NCBI GenBank assembly: GCA_016929355.1
Contig: JAFGJA010000593.1
Span: forward strand, 1-6,159
Source: Anaerolineae bacterium
GTDB taxonomy: Bacteria > Chloroflexota > Anaerolineae > Aggregatilineales > Aggregatilineaceae
DNA: 6,159 nucleotides
Direction: 5' to 3'
The stretch's first letter is position 1, and each line of letters begins with the position of its first letter. This document shows, in pieces, positions 1 through 4,365 of this stretch. The notes beneath the pieces were generated by a model, which saw only the letters and a list, made by a program, of their open reading frames with translations, searched no databases and had not been told where the DNA came from. Position numbers and translations under genes: made by a program.

Positions 1-2090
1 AGGTCGTGCTTGGCTTCTGGGGCGATGACGCACCGTTTCGCGGGCGCGAGGTCGAAGACCTGATCGCCAGTGGCAATTGGCTGGCGGCGGTGCTGGTCTT
101 TATCGGTGCGCTCTATCTGGTCGGGCGCTTCGGGAACCGGCTCGGCTGGCAGCAGTTGGGGCACATGGCGCTGCTCTCCGGCGCGGCGATCCTGGCGCTG
201 ATCACGGCGCGAACGGCGTACATGGCGAGCTACATCAATTACGATTACGCGACGGAATATCTCGTTTATGCCCATGCAGGGCCGCGCGTCAAAACGGTGA
301 TGGAGGAAATTGATCACATCGCCACGATCACCAACGAGGACACGGCGATGCGCGTGGTCTTCGATGATGAATCCTCGTGGCCGTATACGTGGTATTTCCG
401 CGATTACACCAATTACGGGTATCTGCGCGGCGAAGCGGGCAACGTCGATCCGACCTCGTTGGATGGGGCGCGTGTGGTGGTGGTCGGCAACAAAAAAGCC
501 GGGGATGTGCGCCGCCTGTTGGGAGATCGCTATTACGAATTCCAGTATATCCGGCTCTGGTGGCCGATGCAGGAATATTTTAATCTGAACTATGATCGCG
601 TGTCGAACGTCTTCGGCACTGACCTCGATTCGCAGTATTACCGCGATGGCCTTTTTGACATCTGGTGGGACCGCGATTATTCCACCTATGCCCAGGCGAT
701 GTGTATCGACACCAACCTGTATCGCTGCGATCAAGAAGCCCAATGGGGCCAGACGCCGGAGGAACAGGATCAGTTCCGCAAGTCGTGCGAGCTGGCGGTG
801 GTCAGCGAGTGCCAGGGTGATACGCGCTTCGCGGTGGATCAATGGCCGGTATCGGATCGCATGTATTTCTTCGTGGATAAGCAGTTGGCCGCGCAAGTTT
901 GGGATGCCGGGATCGGCAGCAGTACGGTTGACATCCGCGAACCGGCGTATCCTGAAGATGACGTGTATCAGGACATTACCGCCGAACTGATCATCGGGGA
1001 AACCTCCGCGATGAACGCCCCGCGTGATGTGGCGGTTGGGCCGGATGGTAATCTGTACGTGGCAGATGCGGGCCGCAGCCGGATTTTGGTCCTGTCGCCG
1101 ACGGGCGACGTGGTGCGGACGCTGGGCGAAGCGGCTGAACCCAACGGCTTGCCCGTGCTCAGTCAAGCCTGGGGCGTGGATGTTGCGCCGGATGGCGCGG
1201 TCTACGTGGCGGATACGTGGAATCACCGCGTTGTGGTCTTTTCGCCGGAAGGTGAGGTGAGCAACACCTGGGGGCATTATGGCGTTGTGCCGGATGATAC
1301 CTCAACCGATGCGTTCTGGGGGCCGCGTGACATCGCCATCAGCCCGGCTGGGTTGGTCTATGTGGCGGATACCGGCGGCAAGCGCGTGCGCGCCTACACG
1401 ATGGACGGTGAATGGGTCCGCGATCTCGGCGGATCGGGCACGGCGCTCGGTCAGATGGATGAACCGGTTGGGTTGGCGTTTAACCCGGTGTCGGGTAATC
1501 TGTACGTTGCGGAAGCGTGGAATCAGCGTATTCAGGAATTCGATCCGAACGGGTTCACGGTGCGCGTGTTTGAGGTGAATATGTGGTTCCAGAATCGCCA
1601 GTCGCCCAACCGCCCGTATATCGCGGTCAGTCCCGATGGTACGCTGATTTACGTAACCGATATGGATGATCGCCAGCGAATCGTGGCCTACAATCTGGCG
1701 GGCCAGCCGGTCTACAGCTTCGATCAACCGGACGATCTGGAAACGGGTCTGCTCGGTCTGCGCAATCCGGCAGGGATGACGTTTGGCGCGGATGGTCGCT
1801 TCTACGTGGTGGATGCGGATCAGGCGCAGGTGTATGTGTTCCCGTCGCCGGAGGTCACCGGCAATGTGCCGCCTGCGGTGCAGATTATGCCGTTGGCTGA
1901 AGACTCTGAGCCGGATAGCGATCTGGATACCGATCTGGATGATGAGGTGTCTGACGATCAAGACGCCGCGTCGGTGGATGAATCCGGTGATGCTGCGGGT
2001 GATGATCCTGCCGATCCGAATCTGGATAATAACGATGGTGCGGGTAATGATGCGAATGTAGATGATCTGTCGCCCACGCCGGATCAGTGA
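1..2090 (+). CDS. TIGR03663/Agl23-like membrane glycosyltransferase with C-terminal NHL beta-propeller (5' partial)
   Basis: The reading frame is open to the left edge (first whole codon at 3). The GTG at 6 has no ribosome binding site and begins inside what looks like a membrane domain, so the true start is upstream. Numbering from that GTG, there are hydrophobic helices at about 25-42 and 54-77. An extracytoplasmic region follows at about 78-335, starting NYDYATEYLVYAHAGP and including SSWPYTWYFRDY, a sequence style I know from Chloroflexota proteins annotated as TIGR03663 (relatives of haloarchaeal Agl23). From about 336 to 615 there are six NHL-like blades with recurrent DG.LYVADxxxxRI cores (ADAGRSRI, ADTWNHRV, ADTGGKRV, AEAWNQRI, TDMDDRQRI, VDADQAQV). 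Residues 632-694 form an acidic tail with 25 Asp/Glu and no Lys/Arg. The expected role is transfer of sugar from a lipid-linked donor on the outer face of the membrane, with the propeller as a binding module. That role is inferred; the catalytic N-terminus is outside the window. Confidence 0.8.
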   Translation, partial: VVLGFWGDDAPFRGREVEDLIASGNWLAAVLVFIGALYLVGRFGNRLGWQQLGHMALLSGAAILALITARTAYMASYINYDYATEYLVYAHAGPRVKTVMEEIDHIATITNEDTAMRVVFDDESSWPYTWYFRDYTNYGYLRGEAGNVDPTSLDGARVVVVGNKKAGDVRRLLGDRYYEFQYIRLWWPMQEYFNLNYDRVSNVFGTDLDSQYYRDGLFDIWWDRDYSTYAQAMCIDTNLYRCDQEAQWGQTPEEQDQFRKSCELAVVSECQGDTRFAVDQWPVSDRMYFFVDKQLAAQVWDAGIGSSTVDIREPAYPEDDVYQDITAELIIGETSAMNAPRDVAVGPDGNLYVADAGRSRILVLSPTGDVVRTLGEAAEPNGLPVLSQAWGVDVAPDGAVYVADTWNHRVVVFSPEGEVSNTWGHYGVVPDDTSTDAFWGPRDIAISPAGLVYVADTGGKRVRAYTMDGEWVRDLGGSGTALGQMDEPVGLAFNPVSGNLYVAEAWNQRIQEFDPNGFTVRVFEVNMWFQNRQSPNRPYIAVSPDGTLIYVTDMDDRQRIVAYNLAGQPVYSFDQPDDLETGLLGLRNPAGMTFGADGRFYVVDADQAQVYVFPSPEVTGNVPPAVQIMPLAEDSEPDSDLDTDLDDEVSDDQDAASVDESGDAAGDDPADPNLDNNDGAGNDANVDDLSPTPDQ

Positions 2091-2103
2091 TTTGTCTGTA
2101 TCT

Positions 2104-2225
2104 AAAACGGCCTCACCCCCCGGCTCCCTCTCCATTGCGCATGGAGAGGGGGAGGCAAGCACGCGGTCAAGTCTTCCTCTCCAGCTTGGCGGGAGAGGGG
2201 ATTATTTAGGGGTGGGGCTGTTTTT
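2104..2225 (+). repeat. compound inverted-repeat element with two internal hairpins; probable terminator
   Basis: This element fills most of the gap after the membrane protein gene. Bases 2104-2119 pair with 2209-2224 over 16 positions (AAAACGGCCTCACCCC against GGGGTGGGGCTGTTTT), of which 14 are Watson-Crick and two are G-U wobbles. Inside are hairpin A (CCCTCTCCAT at 2126-2135 with ATGGAGAGGG at 2141-2150, five-base loop) and hairpin B (CCTCTCC at 2176-2182 with GGAGAGG at 2192-2198). The right arm ends in TTTTT at 2221-2225, so a + strand transcript would end in a stable stem and a U run, as expected for factor-independent termination. From memory, the CCTCACCCC...CCCTCTCC...GGAGAGGGG style resembles interspersed palindromic elements common in Chloroflexota and other phyla. 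Copy number in this genome cannot be seen here. Confidence 0.75.
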
Positions 2226-2250
2226 CTGATCCCCATTGACCGGGTATAAT
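2222..2250 (+). promoter_or_regulatory. putative promoter of the ttuB-like/ttuA operon
   Basis: A perfect -10 box TATAAT lies at 2245-2250. Seventeen bases upstream is only a weak -35 (TTTTCT, 2222-2227), which lies on the T run of the preceding terminator. Transcription would start near 2257 and leave a leader of about 32 bases before the ATG at 2289. A TTGACC at 2236-2241 is too close to the -10 (3 bases) to act as its -35. Confidence 0.5.
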
Positions 2251-2288
2251 CACGCCCCGGCTGACCCATAAATCGATAGGACAACGTT

Positions 2289-2513
2289 ATGAGCGATACG
2301 CCCCACACTGACGATACCTCTACCGTAACCCTCACTTTTCGCCGCCAGACGTTCACCGTTAAACCCGGTATGACCGTGCGCGCAGCCATTCAAAAATGCG
2401 ATCTCAATCCCGAAACGACGCTCGCCACACGCGGCGGTCAACTGATCACGGACGAGGTGCTTTTGCAACCCGGCGACCAGATCAAACTGATCGCTACCAT
2501 TTCGGGAGGTTGA
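2289..2513 (+). CDS. ttuB: TtuB-like ubiquitin-fold sulfur carrier protein (MoaD/ThiS family)
   Basis: This is a complete 74-residue protein, close to the usual size for ubiquitin-fold sulfur carriers. The start is ATG with a modest AGG (2278-2280) eight bases upstream. The body matches what I recall of Thermus thermophilus TtuB: LNPETTLATRGGQLITDEVL in the middle, then a C-terminal ATISGG. The terminal Gly-Gly (residues 73-74) is the hallmark: in the family it is adenylated by an E1-like enzyme and converted to a thiocarboxylate that donates sulfur. About ten polar N-terminal residues (SDTPHTDDTST) precede the first beta strand and look like an extension. The gene directly precedes ttuA, three bases from stop to start, so the likely job is delivering sulfur for 2-thiolation of uridine 54 in tRNA. 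MoaD or ThiS roles are less likely because no molybdopterin or thiamin gene is nearby. In Thermus, TtuB also tags proteins; whether this one does is unknown. Confidence 0.85.
   Translation: MSDTPHTDDTSTVTLTFRRQTFTVKPGMTVRAAIQKCDLNPETTLATRGGQLITDEVLLQPGDQIKLIATISGG
2504..2510 (+). promoter_or_regulatory. ttuA ribosome binding site inside the ttuB-like Gly-Gly codons
   Basis: GGGAGGT at 2504-2510 contains a full GGAGG Shine-Dalgarno core seven bases before the GTG at 2517. The same bases are part of the codons TCG GGA GGT for the final Ser-Gly-Gly of the sulfur carrier, followed at once by its TGA. This settles GTG 2517 as the ttuA start and suggests translational coupling. Confidence 0.85.
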
Positions 2514-2516
2514 TCC

Positions 2517-3527
2517 GTGACCCGTAAACGCCACCATCCTCCTTTGAAATGCCGCCACTGCGCCCAAAAAGCCGTGATCAACATGCGCCAGCATAAACTC
2601 GCGTTGTGCAGCACGCATTTTGTCGAGTGGGTTCACAAGCAAACCGAGCGCTTCATCGGCAAATACAAGATGTTCACGCGCGATGAGCGGGTTTTGGTCG
2701 CGGTGAGCGGCGGCAAGGATAGTCTCGCCCTGTGGGATATTTTGCTCGCGCTGGGCTATCAGGCGGATGGGTTGTATATCGGCCTGGGGATCGTGGGCTG
2801 CGCGGATTATGACCATCTCGATTACAGTGGAGAATCGCACCAATTCGTGCAGGATTTCGTTGATTACCATGCCGCGCAGGGCCGCGATCTGACGCTGCAT
2901 GTGGTTGATGTGGCGGAAACTTACGGCGCATCGATTCCGGTGGCGGCGCAAGTGACCAATCGCGGGCGCGAAAAACCGTGTTCGCTGTGCGGCCTTTCCA
3001 AGCGGCATATCATGAACCGCGTGGCGCGTGATCACGGCTATGATGTGTTAGCCACCGGGCACAATCTTGATGATGAAGCGGCGGTCTTGTTCGGCAATAC
3101 GATGCAGTGGGCGGTGGAATACCTCGCACGGCAGGGACCGGTCTTGCCGCCTTCGCACCCCGGTTTGGCGCGCAAAGTCAAACCCTTGTTTCGTTTCTAC
3201 GAGCGTGAGATGGCGGCGTATGCTATCGTGCGCGGGATCGCCTACATCTACGAGGAATGTCCCTATGCATCGGGGGCAACCACCACGCGCTATAAGGAAC
3301 TGCTCAACGAAATGGAGATCGGGAGTCCCGGTGTGAAGACGCAATTTTATCTGCGTTTTTTGCAGGCGCGCGAAAACTATGGCCTCTTTGCCACGGCGCG
3401 TGAAACCCTGATGCTCAATACCTGTCCCACTTGCGGCCAACCCACCACGCTTGATGGTGTTTGTTCGTTTTGCCAAACCTGGGCCCGGATTAATACTCGT
3501 TTGGCTAAATGTTCTCCGGCTGATTGA
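2517..3527 (+). CDS. ttuA: tRNA-5-methyluridine(54) 2-sulfurtransferase TtuA
   Basis: This is a complete 336-residue protein of the TtcA/TtuA PP-loop ATPase group (TIGR00269). An N-terminal zinc finger uses Cys12, Cys15, Cys31 and His34. The ATP-binding PP-loop SGGKDS is at 64-69, in the context RVLVAVSGGKDSLALWD. Cys155 and Cys158 (PCSLCGLSKR) plus Cys248 (YEECPYASGA) match by spacing the three cysteines that hold the [4Fe-4S] cluster in Thermus thermophilus TtuA (130, 133, 222). ATGHNLDDEAAVLFGN is the conserved segment that follows. A second zinc finger uses Cys303, Cys306, Cys316 and Cys319. The enzyme is cytoplasmic: it activates uridine 54 in the tRNA T-loop by adenylation and replaces its oxygen with sulfur taken from the TtuB thiocarboxylate. 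The GTG start is supported by GGAGG seven bases upstream. All expected metal ligands are present. No obvious terminator follows the stop, so read-through into the next gene is possible. Confidence 0.93.
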   Translation: MTRKRHHPPLKCRHCAQKAVINMRQHKLALCSTHFVEWVHKQTERFIGKYKMFTRDERVLVAVSGGKDSLALWDILLALGYQADGLYIGLGIVGCADYDHLDYSGESHQFVQDFVDYHAAQGRDLTLHVVDVAETYGASIPVAAQVTNRGREKPCSLCGLSKRHIMNRVARDHGYDVLATGHNLDDEAAVLFGNTMQWAVEYLARQGPVLPPSHPGLARKVKPLFRFYEREMAAYAIVRGIAYIYEECPYASGATTTRYKELLNEMEIGSPGVKTQFYLRFLQARENYGLFATARETLMLNTCPTCGQPTTLDGVCSFCQTWARINTRLAKCSPAD

Positions 3528-3566
3528 TTGTTTTCACAAATATTTCATTACTGAATCCTTGTTAAA

Positions 3567-3580
3567 CCGTTGCGAAACGG
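3567..3580. repeat. small palindrome over the -35 box
   Basis: CCGTT (3567-3571) and AACGG (3576-3580) are perfect inverted repeats around GCGA. As DNA this could be an operator overlapping the -35. As RNA read through from ttuA it would be a five-bp stem with a GNRA tetraloop. No T run follows, so it is not a canonical terminator. Confidence 0.45.
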
Positions 3581-3598
3581 GCTGCGCATTGTTATAAT
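3570..3598 (+). promoter_or_regulatory. extended -10 promoter for the 181-residue protein gene
   Basis: TTGCGA at 3570-3575 and TATAAT at 3593-3598 are separated by exactly 17 bases, and TG at 3590-3591 gives an extended -10. Predicted start of transcription is near 3605, leaving a leader of about 30 bases. The -35 is covered by the palindrome CCGTT-GCGA-AACGG (3567-3580). This is the best promoter in the window. Confidence 0.7.
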
Positions 3599-3636
3599 GG
3601 CAATTATTGTGTATCAATCGGAATTGAGGCAATTAT
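3599..3636 (+). repeat. 9-bp direct repeat GGCAATTAT flanking the leader
   Basis: GGCAATTAT occurs at 3599-3607, directly after the -10 box and covering the likely transcription start, and again at 3628-3636, running into the ATG. Centre spacing is 29 bases, close to three helical turns. Such an arrangement could bind a regulator, or could be chance in AT-rich sequence. Confidence 0.4.
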
Positions 3637-4180
3637 GGCGAAATATGAACTATTTCACCCCGACACCGAAATTTTGGGTCAGGTTATTCTCGACTTTGAA
3701 TCCGCCATCGGCTATGAAAAATTCGGCCCCATTCTTGAAAAGCATCAGTTAACCGATCTTGAACCGACTCGATGGTATTCCGGTCAACGCTGGGTCGATG
3801 TGTTGAACGAGATCGAGGATTTGCAGGGGATTTCCATGCTCGATTTTGTGAGCCTGGGTATCCAGCAGATGGCGCTGGTTGATTGGCCGCCTGAATTTCA
3901 GGAAATGTCCATTACGGATATTTTGCTGACGTTGGATGAGGCGTATCACCAGAATTATCGCGGTACGGATGTCGGGGGGATTGCGGCGCAAGTGGTGGCT
4001 GACCAGCACGTCGCGCTGACTATTCGCTCGTTTGAACCGGATGATCTGTGGTATGGCAATATTTACGGCTTGATGCGCCAATTTGCTCCGGGGCGGGAAT
4101 TCACCGTCTATTATGATAAAGATAAATCGCGCCGTGATATGGGCGGTGAGCATACCGTTATTCATGCCACCTGGAAGTAG
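3635..4180 (+). CDS. uncharacterised 181-residue protein, possibly a heme-NO-binding/V4R-like sensory fold
   Basis: I do not recognise this protein with certainty. The ATG at 3635 has GAGG (3626-3629) five bases upstream and a good promoter, and the frame is long and well coded, so the gene is real. There is no signal peptide or membrane segment, so it is likely cytoplasmic. The N-terminal half (about 1-90) looks mostly helical: a region around FGPILEKHQLTDLEPTRWYSGQRWVDVL, then LDFVSLGIQQMALV. The C-terminal half has AYHQNYRGTDVGG near residues 108-120, then alternating beta-like segments ending in HTVIHATWK. The order (helical bundle, a 'hRG.dvG' turn, strands, a final strand ending in Trp) recalls HNOB, V4R and DUF2378-type ligand-binding domains. 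That is a pattern-level impression, not a demonstrated homology. A His lies before the RG turn (His109), but no heme ligand can be assigned. It stands alone between its own promoter and a terminator. Confidence 0.8.
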   Translation: MAKYELFHPDTEILGQVILDFESAIGYEKFGPILEKHQLTDLEPTRWYSGQRWVDVLNEIEDLQGISMLDFVSLGIQQMALVDWPPEFQEMSITDILLTLDEAYHQNYRGTDVGGIAAQVVADQHVALTIRSFEPDDLWYGNIYGLMRQFAPGREFTVYYDKDKSRRDMGGEHTVIHATWK

Positions 4181-4215
4181 GTGCGCCGCATAGTTGATCA
4201 CGACGACAACCCGAT

Positions 4216-4291
4216 TCGTCACCACAGCCCAACCTCTCCTCCTTAGTTCCTCCTTGAGTACAGCGCTGTGGTGACGATTTTTTTATTTTTT
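4216..4291 (+). terminator. factor-independent terminator with a long anti-SD-bearing loop
   Basis: TCGTCACCACAGC (4216-4228) pairs perfectly with GCTGTGGTGACGA (4265-4277), a 13-bp stem, followed immediately by seven T's, an A and six T's (4278-4291). It lies 35 bases after the stop of the 181-residue protein gene and would end that transcript. The loop is unusually large (36 bases, 4229-4264) and pyrimidine-rich, and it contains TCCTCCTT twice (4237-4244 and 4248-4255). The right arm plus loop edge also forms the DNA palindrome ACAGCGCTGT (4260-4269). Confidence 0.85.
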
Positions 4292-4317
4292 GCTTCTATT
4301 CCCGCTACGTTTAGAAT
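4290..4317 (+). promoter_or_regulatory. putative pepF promoter
   Basis: TAGAAT at 4312-4317 (five of six to TATAAT) is preceded by TTGCTT at 4290-4295 with a 16-base spacer. The -35 starts in the last T's of the terminator. Predicted transcription start near 4324, about 42 bases before the ATG. Confidence 0.45.
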
Positions 4318-4348
4318 ATGAGTGCTAGATTACTTTCTTTCAGGTTAA

Positions 4349-4354
4349 AAGGAG
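4349..4354 (+). promoter_or_regulatory. pepF ribosome binding site
   Basis: AAGGAG at 4349-4354 lies 11 bases before the ATG at 4366, slightly further than ideal. No other start in frame has a better site. It is complementary over six bases to CTCCTT in each loop repeat of the upstream hairpin. Confidence 0.7.
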
Positions 4355-4365
4355 CTTTTTACGTT

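Noticed and set aside
6..8. GTG at 6 as the true start of the first gene
   Set aside because: The frame is open to the window edge, no ribosome binding site is visible, and the protein would begin just before the last two helices of a membrane domain.
1917..2070. GAT-rich tandem repeat as a distinct repeat element
   Set aside because: The copies are irregular and in frame, and are explained by the Asp-rich tail of the protein.
1302..2162. Long minus-strand open frame (286 codons) opposite the NHL domain
   Set aside because: The product is a low-complexity run of Arg, Ile and His typical of the antisense of GC-rich coding DNA. The + strand encodes clear NHL blades over the same bases.
2236..2250. 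TTGACC followed by TATAAT as a full promoter
   Set aside because: The spacer would be only 3 bases, far below the 16-18 needed for sigma-70-type recognition.
2289..2513. MoaD or ThiS (molybdopterin or thiamin) assignment for the small carrier
   Set aside because: The adjacent gene is TtuA, and the LNPET...ATISGG sequence fits TtuB better. No molybdopterin or thiamin gene is in the window.
2250..3035. Minus-strand open frame (261 codons) opposite the ttuB-like and ttuA genes
   Set aside because: It lies opposite two genes with recognisable motifs and shows no domain or ribosome binding site of its own.
3570..3752. Small + strand open frame (60 codons) across the promoter and the start of the 181-residue gene
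   Set aside because: It begins inside the -35 box, so its start would not be transcribed from this promoter, and it then overlaps the real gene in another frame.
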